DNA from: Chitinophagaceae bacterium
GTDB lineage: Bacteria; Bacteroidota; Bacteroidia; Chitinophagales; Chitinophagaceae
Length of the DNA: 64,000 bases
Assembly (NCBI GenBank): GCA_019747705.1
Contig: JAIEQM010000026.1
Coordinates: 24,447-88,446 of the forward strand
Direction of reading: 5' to 3'
A program made the position numbers and the translations under genes. Shown in pieces: positions 44,795-53,042 of this stretch. The stretch's first letter is position 1; the number at the start of each line of letters is the position of its first letter. Below the pieces are notes generated by a model. The model was not told the origin of the DNA. It searched no databases and saw only the letters and a program-made list of their open reading frames with translations.

Positions 44795-44852
44795 ACAAGA
44801 GTGCGACGCCACTGAAGTTGAGATAAGCACGTCAGCCCGTAACAAAAAACAA
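44795..44852 (+). repeat. Dispersed intergenic repeat, copy B
   Basis: ACAAGAGTGCGACGC (44795-44809) is identical to 61541-61555, and each is followed about 35 nt later by a diverged CCCGTAACAAAAAAC-like tail. The copy lies 24-81 bp upstream of the homogentisate dioxygenase start. Confidence 0.55.
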
Positions 44853-44875
44853 TAAACTACAAACTAAAAACGCAC

Positions 44876-46033
44876 ATGTCTCATTACTATACACTCGGAA
44901 AAATTCCGCACAAACGTCATACACAGTTCCGCAAGCCTGATGGTGGTTTGTACAGCGAACAGTTATTTTCAACAGAAGGTTTCAGTGATGATTATTCATT
45001 GCTGTATCATTGCCATCCGCCCACACAAATTATTAAAACAGAACCGCAGATAGATGTAAGCCCCATCATTGCAGAAGAAAAAATGCTCAGGCACCGTTGC
45101 TTTGAAGGTTTTGATGTAAAACCCGGCGGCGAATTTTTAACCAGCAGAATTCCTGTGCTGGTAAATAATGATTGCCATATTGTATTGGCTGCACCCACCA
45201 GCGGCGCCAAAGATTATTTTTATAAAAACACCGATGCTGATGAAATGATTTTTGTGCACGAAGGAAGCGGCGCTGTGCATACACAATACGGGCAACTCAC
45301 ATTTTCTTATGGCGATTATATTATTCTGCCCAGGGGAACCATTTATCAAATTCAATTCAACGATGATAAAAACCGGTTGTTCATTGTAGAATCATTTACG
45401 CCTTTGCGCTTTCCCAAACGTTATATGAGTAAGTGTGGTCAGTTAATGGAACATGCACCCTATTGTGAACGGGATATGCGTCCGCCAGCGAATTTGCAAA
45501 CCATTGATGAAAAAGGCGACTTCCTCATCAAAGCAAAAAAGAAGGGAATGCTCTATAGTTTGCATTATGGCACGCATCCCTTTGATGTAATTGGTTGGGA
45601 TGGTTGCTGCTATCCTTATATTTTTTCCATTCATGATTTTGAACCCATCACCGGTCGTGTGCATCAGCCGCCACCCGTGCATCAAACTTTTGAAACCAAC
45701 GCATTTGTAGTGTGCAGTTTTGTGCCGAGGTTGTATGATTATCATCCCAATGCTATTCCTGCTCCGTACAATCACAGCAATATTGACAGTGATGAAGTAA
45801 TTTATTATGTGGATGGTGATTTTATGAGCCGCAAAAATGTAACCCGTGGTATGATTACACTTCACCCGGCAGGCATACCGCATGGTCCGCATCCGGGTGC
45901 AGTTGAAAAAAGTATCGGCAAAAAAGAAACACAGGAGCTGGCGGTAATGGTGGATACGTTTCGTCCTTTGATGTTAACCAAACAAGCGCTTGAAATTGAA
46001 AATACAAGTTATGTGATGAGTTGGGCAGAGTAA
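44876..46033 (+). CDS. hmgA: Homogentisate 1,2-dioxygenase
   Basis: A 385-residue non-haem iron dioxygenase that opens the ring of homogentisate to maleylacetoacetate in tyrosine and phenylalanine breakdown. The cupin core and iron-site segments are visible: ADEMIFVHEGSGAVHTQYGQL near residue 121, VPRLYDYHPNAIPAPYNHSNID near residue 285, DEVIYYVDGDF near residue 307, and LHPAGIPHGPHPG near residue 327, which hold the His and Glu iron ligands. No hydroxyphenylpyruvate dioxygenase or fumarylacetoacetase gene is next to it. A terminator follows. Confidence 0.94.
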   Translation: MSHYYTLGKIPHKRHTQFRKPDGGLYSEQLFSTEGFSDDYSLLYHCHPPTQIIKTEPQIDVSPIIAEEKMLRHRCFEGFDVKPGGEFLTSRIPVLVNNDCHIVLAAPTSGAKDYFYKNTDADEMIFVHEGSGAVHTQYGQLTFSYGDYIILPRGTIYQIQFNDDKNRLFIVESFTPLRFPKRYMSKCGQLMEHAPYCERDMRPPANLQTIDEKGDFLIKAKKKGMLYSLHYGTHPFDVIGWDGCCYPYIFSIHDFEPITGRVHQPPPVHQTFETNAFVVCSFVPRLYDYHPNAIPAPYNHSNIDSDEVIYYVDGDFMSRKNVTRGMITLHPAGIPHGPHPGAVEKSIGKKETQELAVMVDTFRPLMLTKQALEIENTSYVMSWAE

Positions 46034-46042
46034 CATTATTTT

Positions 46043-46092
46043 GACCTATAAGGTTTGCAGCGCTGATACCTGCCCGGCAAACCTTATAGGTC
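46043..46092. repeat. Long perfect hairpin, 16-bp stem
   Basis: GACCTATAAGGTTTGC (46043-46058) and GCAAACCTTATAGGTC (46077-46092) are exact inverse copies around an 18-nt loop. It begins 9 bp after the homogentisate dioxygenase stop, just before its terminator. The sequence looks like a repeat family member or transposon end. Confidence 0.7.
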
Positions 46093-46107
46093 TGTTTACC
46101 CGAAAGA

Positions 46108-46144
46108 GAGAAAAGAGTTGAGAAAATTCTTTTCTCTTTTTTTT
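46108..46144 (+). terminator. Terminator of hmgA
   Basis: GAGAAAAGA (46108-46116) and TCTTTTCTC (46128-46136) form a 9-bp stem followed by eight T residues. Confidence 0.8.
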
Positions 46145-46313
46145 ATGTTACGGGCAGTTGTTTTTCATGGCGCCGGTTTTGCGTCGCACACTTTTACGGT
46201 TGGTTCTTTGGGCAGCGATGGTTTGCTTTTTAGAAACCCCGTCAGTGGTTGCAATTCCAAATGGCAGTTACTACTTAATAAAAGTTGATTTGGATTTTTT
46301 CAGCATAAAAAAA

Positions 46314-46422
46314 GAGGCTGTCTCAAAAGTCTGAGACAGCCTCTTGTTATTCGATAAGGTGATGGAGAAAGTTTTCGTTTATGCGATTCTCAAAGCCTTC
46401 ATTTTACTTTTGAGACAGCCTC
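46314..46422. mobile_element. Remnant of an insertion sequence end, three copies of one 13-17-bp word
   Basis: GAGGCTGTCTCAAAAGT (46314-46330) recurs inverted as ACTTTTGAGACAGCCTC (46406-46422), and a third inverted partial copy, TGAGACAGCCTCT (46332-46344), pairs with the first as a tight hairpin. Terminal inverted repeats of this type mark several Bacteroidota insertion sequences, but no transposase frame remains in the 109 bp. The rest of 46145-46452 has an inverted GTGCGACGC repeat word (46181-46190) and no gene. Confidence 0.6.
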
Positions 46423-46452
46423 GTTCCTTTAAGTAAATAGATAGCAACTCAA

Positions 46453-46860
46453 TTATGAAGGCATAATTACTTTGTTAATGGCATGCACCACCCCATTACT
46501 TGCAGCAACATCTGCAATAACTACTTCTGCATCATTCACAAATACTTTACCATCTTTCAAATGAATGGTTACTTCCTGTCCGTTCACAGTTTTTGCTTTC
46601 ATACCGTCTTTCAGATCAGTACTCATCACTTTTCCTGTAATAACATGATAAGTGAGGATGCTTGCTAAAGCAGTTTTGCTTTCAGGTTTCACCAAACCTT
46701 CAACAGTACCTGCGGGTAATAAGGCAAATGCATCATCTTCAGGTGCAAATACTGTAAAAGGTCCTGTACCGCTTAATGTTGTTACCAAGTCTGCCGCTGT
46801 TACTGCTGCTACCGGTGTTTTAAATGAGCCGTTTGCAACGGCTGTTTCCACGATGTTCAT
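46453..46860 (-). CDS. Fasciclin (FAS1) domain protein
   Basis: A 135-residue single FAS1 domain. The conserved H1 region [20 protein letters not shown] (near residue 33) and the last-strand stretch [13 protein letters not shown] define it. The start [13 protein letters not shown] at 46860 is preferred; an upstream in-frame extension has no signal peptide. It has no clear export signal, unusual for a domain that mostly mediates adhesion, so it may be cytosolic or exported by another route. It stands alone. Confidence 0.92.
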   Translation of the reverse strand: MNIVETAVANGSFKTPVAAVTAADLVTTLSGTGPFTVFAPEDDAFALLPAGTVEGLVKPESKTALASILTYHVITGKVMSTDLKDGMKAKTVNGQEVTIHLKDGKVFVNDAEVVIADVAASNGVVHAINKVIMPS

Positions 46861-47048
46861 GTTTTGTATTTTAAATTGTATATAAGAACAACACACTCAC
46901 CCTGTTATTGTTTAAAGATTTATTTTGGCAACCATTCAATAATATTTCTATAACCATTGATTTTAAATTTTCAAAAAAAAATACCGATGAATGCTCATTG
47001 TACATTTCAATGGTTTCTCTTAAACACTTTATTTACTTGTTCACATTA

Positions 47049-47073
47049 TGCAGTAGTTAATAACATTACTGCA
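47049..47073. promoter_or_regulatory. TGCAGTA inverted repeat, possible operator
   Basis: TGCAGTA (47049-47055) and TACTGCA (47067-47073) form an inverted repeat with an 11-nt centre; further direct partial copies, GCAGTAATGCAGT, lie at about 47092-47104. It is in the 396-bp spacer between the fasciclin gene and two very small genes. Nothing else was recognised in the spacer. Confidence 0.4.
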
Positions 47074-47256
47074 ACTTATATGCGGGGTTGATGCAGTAAT
47101 GCAGTCTGACACATTATTTATCAGGCAGGCGCTAAAAGATTTTTCCCCAATGGATAAATCTATACAAGTAATACAATGAGGTAAATTACGTTATGCCGCC
47201 TGCAGTTCAACTTTTTTACCACGCACTAATCTGTTCAGTAAAATTAAATTAAGAAT

Positions 47257-47418
47257 ATGCTCAAAAAATTCAGTTTAACTGATAAGCTGATGCTTATCTC
47301 TGCTTTTCTTTCATTGTTTTTTTCAGAAATTTTGTTTTTTAAAGGTGAAAAAGAATCTGCAGTGTTTATAGGTCTCTGGGTGCCTTCAATTCTGGGGTTT
47401 GGTATTTATTTAAAATAA
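47257..47418 (+). CDS. Small membrane protein, 53 residues
   Basis: MLKKFSLTDKLMLISAFLSL begins the frame, which ends with GLWVPSILGFGIYLK. Two membrane spans, separated by a charged loop (KGEKESA), are visible. The C-terminal motif WVPSILGFGIY is a pattern I associate with small conserved Bacteroidota proteins, but no name or function can be given. A second tiny gene follows after 16 bp. Confidence 0.55.
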   Translation: MLKKFSLTDKLMLISAFLSLFFSEILFFKGEKESAVFIGLWVPSILGFGIYLK

Positions 47419-47434
47419 ATTACACAAAGTAAAA

Positions 47435-47533
47435 ATGAGCAGTGTTATACCTTATTTTGCCGGGTTGGTTACCCTTCTCTTTTCTGTTGGTTTTTTATTT
47501 GCATTCCGTGAAATGAAAAAACAAAAAAGTTAA
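47435..47533 (+). CDS. Very small membrane protein, 32 residues
   Basis: MSSVIPYFAGLVTLLFSVGF is one hydrophobic span, followed by FAFREMKKQKS, a basic tail. It begins 16 bp after the preceding small gene and would be translated from the same transcript. Its short length and single span resemble accessory subunits of membrane complexes. No family is known to me. Confidence 0.4.
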   Translation: MSSVIPYFAGLVTLLFSVGFLFAFREMKKQKS

Positions 47534-47716
47534 TTGCCTGTATTGGTTTCATACAATCAGCGGCATAATTTGAGTAAGTATCAGTGGCCGGAAAAGAATG
47601 ATATAGTAGTTATCAGACTTTTTTAGCATAGAGTTGCAAGTAAAAAAAAATAAAAGTAACTTTAAAAGTTAAAACTTTTAATGCTTTGCGTTGTTAGAGC
47701 GGCGTGGCTACTTAAA

Positions 47717-48631
47717 ATGAAATTTAAAAATAACTTTACGATTCTTTACCAAACACTTCTTTCGGAAAAAACGAAGAAAAAAAGTGAGCAGTTTATATTG
47801 GTAATAGCCATTGCAAGTTTCCTCATACACCTCAGTATCATCTGCCTTATTGATTTTGGTATTATATCTTTCAATTCCGGTTCAGATTTACTTAAAAATC
47901 CGATAGCTGCTATTTATACACCATTTTCATTTATACTTGTATATGAAGTTTATTTGCTGATACACTATCTCCCGAAATCGATTACCATTTACATCAGAAA
48001 ACAGTATGAAATTATTACGTTGATTATTATACGCCGTTTGTTTAAAGATCTTTCCTCTTTATCGCTTTCTGATGATTGGTTCCACATTAAATATGATCTG
48101 CAGTTTACCTATGACCTGGTGGCATCCATTCTGCTGTTTTTTCTTATTTATATGTTTTTGAAAAACAGTAAAAAAATAAACAGCAATAATGAGAAGGATG
48201 ACCATCCGGATAAAGGCATCTCCCGGTTTATTCAACTAAAAAAAGTACTGTCGGTAGTTTTGGTGCTCGTAATTATTGTTGTTGCTGTTTATTCATTTCA
48301 GCACTGGCTGGCGGGGGTAATCAGTCCTGCAGAGGATGCCGGTGTTTCATTTAAAAGTATTAATAATATCTTTTTTGAACAGTTCTTCACAATCTTAATT
48401 ATTGCCGATGTGATTTTGTTATTATTCTCTTTTTTTCATACCGACGAATTTCATAAGGTTATCAGAAATTCGGGTTTCATCATTTCTACTATCTTAATCA
48501 GGTTATCATTTTCTGTAAGCGGTCTGCTAAATACACTACTCATTCTTACAGCTATTATTTTTGGACTTCTTATACTTGTTATACATAATAAATTTGAAGC
48601 AGCTGTTGCACAAAATACACATGGTTCATAA
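47717..48631 (+). CDS. Multi-span membrane protein of unknown function
   Basis: A 304-residue protein with about six membrane spans, for example FILVIAIASFLIHLSIICLI near residue 32, LVASILLFFLIYMF near residue 150, VVLVLVIIVVAVYSF near residue 192 and FTILIIADVILLLFSFF near residue 232. A charged cytosolic loop (NSKKINSNNEKDDHPDKG) lies in the middle. I use the ATG at 47717; the frame upstream holds an unlikely MLCVVRAAWLL extension. No family is recognised. AT-rich, with a style unlike the conserved neighbours. Confidence 0.65.
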   Translation: MKFKNNFTILYQTLLSEKTKKKSEQFILVIAIASFLIHLSIICLIDFGIISFNSGSDLLKNPIAAIYTPFSFILVYEVYLLIHYLPKSITIYIRKQYEIITLIIIRRLFKDLSSLSLSDDWFHIKYDLQFTYDLVASILLFFLIYMFLKNSKKINSNNEKDDHPDKGISRFIQLKKVLSVVLVLVIIVVAVYSFQHWLAGVISPAEDAGVSFKSINNIFFEQFFTILIIADVILLLFSFFHTDEFHKVIRNSGFIISTILIRLSFSVSGLLNTLLILTAIIFGLLILVIHNKFEAAVAQNTHGS

Positions 48632-48892
48632 CTTGCTGCAAAAGCTTGCATATTTATTCATCAGTAAAGAAAAGCCGGCAAATCTTAAAATTTAATATCT
48701 CAATAATTAATTAAGTCCGGACAAATGAATCATACCTATGCTTAACATCAATGCTTTGCTGCCATGTGCTTTGCTTCAGTATATCCACTTTATGTTAACA
48801 GAGCAGAATGCAAAAGAGGAATCAGCGATGAACTGTTTCAAGCTATTGAATGGTTTCATTTTTACTCTTCTCTTTGACGAATTCACCAACTA

Positions 48893-49024
48893 CTAATTAA
48901 AAATAAAAACAGAGAGCAGCCTTCGGTCGCCCTCTTTGTTATCACGGAAAACAATCTGATAATTCCAATCACCACCCATGGCTTTGTACATCTTCACTTT
49001 CGCTAACAGTTGTTTCAGTTTCAC
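48893..49024 (-). pseudogene. C-terminal fragment of a TolC-family efflux protein
   Basis: On the minus strand the frame entering from 49024 reads VKLKQLLAKVKMYKAMGGDW and then continues to a TAG at 48893-48895. The segment VxxYKAMGGDW is the normal C-terminal mark of RND-type TolC outer-membrane channels. The fragment is cut exactly where an IS200-like sequence begins (49025), so the rest of the gene was removed on insertion or later deletion. The other side of the element carries no matching remainder. No other gene is supported in 48632-49091. Confidence 0.6.
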
Positions 49025-49450
49025 TTAGAAACCTACTGCCTTTGGCGGTGTTAATGTACTTGAAGCTATGCCATATGATTAAATTTGCAGTATGAACAAA
49101 TACAGGAAACAGTGCCACGTAGTCTATAAGTGTGATTATTATATAGTGTGGGTTCCGAAGTATCGTTTTCGAATAGTAACAGGTGAAGTTAATCGGTTGA
49201 TGGCAACAGATATTCGGATGTACAGTGAATGGCTAGGTTGCGAAATAATAGAATTGAATGTTCAGTCAAGAGGCTATTTTGTGAATACAGTTGGTATCAG
49301 TGAGGATATGATTAGAAGGTATGTGAAATATCAGGAAGCGGAAGAACGTAAAGAGGAGAGCAACCAACAGGGTTTCGGCTTCGACCTTGGAATTTAGCCT
49401 GTGGCTTCACCCATAAATCCACCTGCTTTGCAGGTGGTAGTTTAATTGGG
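49025..49450 (+). mobile_element. IS200-type element with internal deletion
   Basis: The element is bounded by subterminal hairpins as in IS200: ACTGCC/GGCGGT with a TTT loop (49035-49049) on the left, and CCACCTGC/GCAGGTGG with a TTT loop (49419-49437) on the right, followed by TAGTTTAATT. Between them lies a shortened transposase gene. Terminal hairpins in place of inverted repeats, with no target duplication, are expected for this family. The exact ends are estimated from hairpin positions only. Confidence 0.7.
49092..49397 (+). pseudogene. IS200 transposase TnpA with the catalytic centre deleted
   Basis: A 101-residue frame. The start MNKYRKQCHVVYKCDYYIVWVPKYRF is the normal TnpA N-terminus, and SRGYFVNTVGISEDMIRRYV is the C-terminal part with the nucleophile Tyr region. 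Between ELNVQ and SRGYF, the stretch that carries the HUH histidines (HVHLH) and the following helices, about 45 residues, is missing in frame. Intact relatives are about 140-150 residues. It cannot cut DNA unaided but could be a non-autonomous derivative. The promoter-like TAAATTTG lies at 49080-49087. Confidence 0.8.
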
Positions 49451-49465
49451 TTGTTCCGGTAAGCA

Positions 49466-49927
49466 TCACCAGTTCATAAACACTTCTTCCGCAGTTCCTT
49501 CTTCAACCGTCCAGCTTCCTTCTTCAGTTTCTGCTTCCAGTTCACCGGCATTCCATCCGCAATAGCCAATAAAAATTTTTAAATCAGCAGTGGTGATGGT
49601 GTGGTTATTAATAGCTGCTGTTGCCTGTTGAAAATTACCCCCGAAATACAGACCATCATCAATCAAAACGCCATCATCAATCAGTTCAGGCCGCTGATGC
49701 ACAAAATACAAATGCTCCTGGTCAACAGGTCCGCCTTCATAAATGGGAAAGGGGCGACAGTTTTTAAATTCTTCCAGCTCATTCAATCTTCGGGGGAAGA
49801 CTTTGTCAATAACAAAACCCAGAGCGCCTTTCTCATTATACTCTGCAATGAAGATTTTGGTGTGCTCAAAAACTGTTTCGTTTAACAATGCTGTGCTGCT
49901 GATGAATGCGCCTTGTTGTAAAAGCAT
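49466..49927 (-). CDS. YqgE/AlgH family protein
   Basis: A 153-residue protein of the UPF0301 group. Family marks: STALLNETVFEHTKIFIAEYN near residue 11, GALGFVIDKVF near residue 33, YEGGPVDQEHLYFVH near residue 63, and IFIGYCGWNAGELEAE near residue 117. The domain is conserved and its activity is unknown. It is shorter than many relatives (about 180), lacking part of the N-terminus. It lies between the IS remnant and the efflux operon, divergent from the TetR gene. Confidence 0.88.
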   Translation of the reverse strand: MLLQQGAFISSTALLNETVFEHTKIFIAEYNEKGALGFVIDKVFPRRLNELEEFKNCRPFPIYEGGPVDQEHLYFVHQRPELIDDGVLIDDGLYFGGNFQQATAAINNHTITTADLKIFIGYCGWNAGELEAETEEGSWTVEEGTAEEVFMNW

Positions 49928-50051
49928 ATACTACTGTTGTAACCGTAAAGATAAAGCAACCGGGCTTTGAATGGAAAAACCGCAATACAACAGGAACCGA
50001 TGCTTGAATTTCCCGGTTCGGCGGCAGTTTCAGACGGTTCAAAAAAATAAT

Positions 50052-50090
50052 TTTGACCAGTTGGTTAAACTTTTTATTTTTGTTAACCAA
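50052..50090 (+). promoter_or_regulatory. Promoter with overlapping TetR-type operator
   Basis: TTTG (50052-50055), then exactly 19 nt, then TATTTTTG (50075-50082), matches the Bacteroidota TTTG-N19-TAnnTTTG promoter. The inverted repeat TTGGTTAA (50061-50068) and TTAACCAA (50083-50090) straddles the -7 box, and a third half-site GGTTAA follows at 50093. Binding of the TetR repressor here would block the promoter, fitting autoregulation of the whole operon. Confidence 0.65.
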
Positions 50091-50103
50091 ATGGTTAAAC
50101 CGC

Positions 50104-50718
50104 ATGGTTAAAAAGCAGAAAGATGCAGGCACACAGCAACGGATACTGGAAGCGGCCCGTAAAGTTTTTTTAGAAAAAGGAATGGCCGGCGCACGCATGC
50201 AGGATATTGCTGATGAAGCTGGTATCAACAAAGCCCTGCTGCATTATTACTTCACCAGTAAGGATATGCTCTTTGAACAAATCTTTGCCAACACTTCCCA
50301 AACCTTTGTGCCGCATATCAATGAAATCATTGAGTCAGACATGCCTTTGTTTGAAAAGATTGAGCACATCTGCGATGATTATATTTCCATGCTTATAAAA
50401 AATCCGTATATGCCATTGTTTTTAATCAATGAAATCAACAAGCAGGATGGCGACTTTTTAAAACGGATGTGGGGCAAACAAAAAGCCAACCTCAGTTTTT
50501 TTGTGGCGCAAATTCAAAAAGAAGTAAAAAAAGGAACCATCAAACCCATTCATCCTGCACAGTTATACATGAACATCATGAGCATGTGTGTGTTTCCATT
50601 CCTGGGCAAACCCATGATGCAGTTTATGACCAAAGTGACTGACAAAGAGTTTGTGCAGTTGATGGAAGAACGAAAAACATTTGTTGCCAGATTTGTTATT
50701 GATTCAATCCGCAAATAG
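50104..50718 (+). CDS. TetR/AcrR-family regulator of the efflux operon (CecR-like position)
   Basis: A 204-residue repressor. The helix-turn-helix is TQQRILEAARKVFLEKGMAGARMQDIADEAGINKALLHYYF (residues 9-49), followed by a ligand-binding helical domain. The ATG at 50104 is chosen because the longer frame would include the promoter. It is the first gene of a run ending at 58444, an order like E. coli cecR-ybhGFSR, where the TetR protein controls the ABC pump. The ligand is not known. Confidence 0.93.
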   Translation: MVKKQKDAGTQQRILEAARKVFLEKGMAGARMQDIADEAGINKALLHYYFTSKDMLFEQIFANTSQTFVPHINEIIESDMPLFEKIEHICDDYISMLIKNPYMPLFLINEINKQDGDFLKRMWGKQKANLSFFVAQIQKEVKKGTIKPIHPAQLYMNIMSMCVFPFLGKPMMQFMTKVTDKEFVQLMEERKTFVARFVIDSIRK

Positions 50719-50726
50719 AATTTTAT

Positions 50727-51992
50727 ATGAAGAAACTATTGTTGATACTGTTGTTGTTTGCTGATGCTGCGTTTGCACAAACATTTACACTGGAGCAGGT
50801 GCAGGATCTGGCAAAGCAGAACTATCCGCTCATCAAACAAAAAGAATTGATTCAGCAAACCAAAGAAATTTCTATTGCCAATTTGCAGAAAGGTTTCTTG
50901 CCGCAGTTTGCACTCAATGGCCAGGCTACCTACCAATCGGAAGTAACTCAGGTTAAAATTCCGGTGCCGGGTGTAAGTATTCAGCCATTGAGTAAAGACC
51001 AGTACCGGGCGCTGGGTGATGTTAATCAAACATTATATGACGGAGGTCTCATTAAACAGCAAAAAAATATTCAGCAATTAAATGCCGGTGTGGAAGAACA
51101 AAAACTGGAAGTGCAGTTGTATGCACTGCGTGAACGCATCAATTCCATTTATCTTGGTATTCTGTTTATTGACGACCAGTTGCAGCAAACAGAGCTGGTG
51201 AAAACCGATATTCAAACGGGCATGAAAAAAGTGGAAGCTCAAATTGCAAACGGTGTGGCGTTCAAATCTTATCTCAACACACTCAAAGCAGAATTGCTCA
51301 AAGCAGAACAACGTTCTATTGAACTTTCTTCCACACGTTCTGCGTTGGTTGAAACATTGGAATTGTTTATTAATCAGTCCATCAGTGCAGATGCAGTGTT
51401 TCAACGCCCGGTAGTAAAGGCATTTACAGCAGATAAAACTATCGCAAGACCGGAGTTGAATTTATTTAAAGCCCAGCAAAAATTATTTGATGGTCAGCAT
51501 GGATTAATCAGCGCCAGAAATCAACCAAAAGCCGGATTGTTTTTCCAGGGAGGTTATGGCCGGCCGGGTTTGAACTTACTCGAAAACAAGTTTGCTTTCT
51601 TTTATACAACAGGTGTACGTTTCAGTTGGAATTTCGGTGGGCTTTATACAGCCAAAAAAGAAAAAGAGTTGATTGAAATCAACAAGAAAAATATAACGCT
51701 GCAACAGGAAGCCTTTCTTCTCAATACCAATACGCAATTAAAACAGCAGCAGGGCGAAGTCAATAAGATTCAGTTACTCATTCAAAAAGATGATGAAATT
51801 ATTGACCTGCGCAAAAAAGTAAAAGAGGCATCCAATGCGCAACTGGAAAACGGAGTCATCACTGCCAATGATTACCTGCGTGAAGTGAATGCAGAAGACC
51901 AGGCAAGACAAACACGCATCCTGCATCTCACACAATTGCTGCAGGCGCAAATTAATTATCTCAACATCCAGGGAAAGACCCCCAACCCCTGA
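50727..51992 (+). CDS. TolC-family outer-membrane efflux protein
   Basis: A 421-residue protein with a signal peptide (MKKLLLILLLFADAAFAQ) and two OEP repeats. The coiled-coil helices and short strands alternate, for example TLEQVQDLAKQNYPLIKQKEL near residue 22 and TANDYLREVNAEDQARQT near residue 378. It would form the trimeric exit duct for the ABC pump encoded downstream. Its last residues (GKTPNP) and stop come from a 24-bp palindromic repeat (51978-52001). It lies 9 bp after the regulator. Confidence 0.92.
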   Translation: MKKLLLILLLFADAAFAQTFTLEQVQDLAKQNYPLIKQKELIQQTKEISIANLQKGFLPQFALNGQATYQSEVTQVKIPVPGVSIQPLSKDQYRALGDVNQTLYDGGLIKQQKNIQQLNAGVEEQKLEVQLYALRERINSIYLGILFIDDQLQQTELVKTDIQTGMKKVEAQIANGVAFKSYLNTLKAELLKAEQRSIELSSTRSALVETLELFINQSISADAVFQRPVVKAFTADKTIARPELNLFKAQQKLFDGQHGLISARNQPKAGLFFQGGYGRPGLNLLENKFAFFYTTGVRFSWNFGGLYTAKKEKELIEINKKNITLQQEAFLLNTNTQLKQQQGEVNKIQLLIQKDDEIIDLRKKVKEASNAQLENGVITANDYLREVNAEDQARQTRILHLTQLLQAQINYLNIQGKTPNP

Positions 51993-52001
51993 AGGGGAGT
52001 T
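51978..52001 (+). repeat. Short REP-like palindrome at the tolC end
   Basis: ACCCCCAACCCCTGAAGGGG followed by AGTT; the core CCCCT-GA-AGGGG pairs. The TGA stop of the TolC gene (51990-51992) lies inside it. A near-identical copy is at 52946-52969 and an inverted, C-expanded one at 53043-53068. Confidence 0.75.
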
Positions 52002-52015
52002 ATAAATCAACGATT

Positions 52016-52960
52016 ATGAAAAAAGTTTATTTATTTTTTATTGCAGCTTTTGTTTTTGCTTCATGCAATAACAACAAAAATCAATTTGATGCTGCCGGTA
52101 ATTTTGAAGCAAGTGAAGTAATTGTTTCATCCGAAATCAGCGGAAAAATAATAACGCTTTCCGTAAATGAAGGTGATACTGCTTCTGCCAACTCAGTGGT
52201 GGGCACTATTGATGCAGTAAATATCAATCTTCAAAAGCAGCAGGTAGAGGCCAGCGCTGCTGCACTCAATGAAAAAACAGCCAATGCTGCACCTAATGTG
52301 CAATTGCTCAATGAACAACTGGCTGTTCAGCAATCACAACTCAATAATTTACTCTATGAGCAAAAGCGTATCGAGAATTTATTGAAACAAGATGCAGCTA
52401 CCGGCAAGCAGTTAGATGATATTAATGCACAGGTTGATGTGGTGAAAAAGCAAATGGCTGTTACACGTCAGCAAATCACTGTACAGTTAAGTAATACTTC
52501 CTTGCAAAACAGAACCGTGTTGAGCGAAAAGAAACCATTGCAAATTCGTGCAGCACAATTGCAGGATCAGCTCAACCGTGCCCATATTATTAATCCGATT
52601 AACGGAACTGTTCTTACCAAGTATGCAGAAGCCGGTGAAGTAACAGCAGCGGGCAAAGCCTTGTACAAGATTGCAGATTTAAGTACGATGAAACTCCGTG
52701 CTTATGTGAGCGGTTCACAATTGCCCATTATAAAATTGGGTCAGCAGGTGAAAGTGTTTATTGATAATGATAAAGGTGGATATACTGAACTGCCCGGTAC
52801 CATTACATGGATTAGTGATAAAGCAGAGTTCACTCCCAAAACCATTCAAACAAAAGAAGAGCGTGTTAATCTGGTATATGCCATTAAAGTGAATGTGAAG
52901 AACAACGGCTATTTAAAAATTGGCATGTATGGTGAGGTGAAGCTTGCCCCCAACCCCTGA
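52016..52960 (+). CDS. HlyD-family membrane fusion lipoprotein (YbhG-like)
   Basis: A 314-residue periplasmic adaptor with a lipobox signal (IAAFVFASC, Cys16). The biotinyl-lipoyl half begins IVSSEISGKIITLSVNEGDTASANSVVGTID near residue 36, then a long coiled-coil (residues 70-180), the returning half INPINGTVLTKYAEAGEVTAAGKALYKIADL, and a beta-barrel. It would link the inner-membrane ABC pump to the TolC duct. The stop codon again lies inside a REP-like palindrome and the last four residues are APNP. Confidence 0.92.
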   Translation: MKKVYLFFIAAFVFASCNNNKNQFDAAGNFEASEVIVSSEISGKIITLSVNEGDTASANSVVGTIDAVNINLQKQQVEASAAALNEKTANAAPNVQLLNEQLAVQQSQLNNLLYEQKRIENLLKQDAATGKQLDDINAQVDVVKKQMAVTRQQITVQLSNTSLQNRTVLSEKKPLQIRAAQLQDQLNRAHIINPINGTVLTKYAEAGEVTAAGKALYKIADLSTMKLRAYVSGSQLPIIKLGQQVKVFIDNDKGGYTELPGTITWISDKAEFTPKTIQTKEERVNLVYAIKVNVKNNGYLKIGMYGEVKLAPNP

Positions 52961-52969
52961 AGGGGAGTT
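52946..52969 (+). repeat. Short REP-like palindrome at the hlyD end
   Basis: GCCCCCAACCCCTGAAGGGG then AGTT. The TGA stop of the HlyD gene (52958-52960) lies within it, in the same relation as in the tolC copy. Both copies therefore replaced the original gene ends or were fixed there by the same insertion rule. Confidence 0.75.
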
Positions 52970-53042
52970 TGTATGCTTTAAAAAAATTTGAACGACTGAT
53001 TTTTGAAAATGAATACTATAATAAATCAAGAAGGAAACTATA

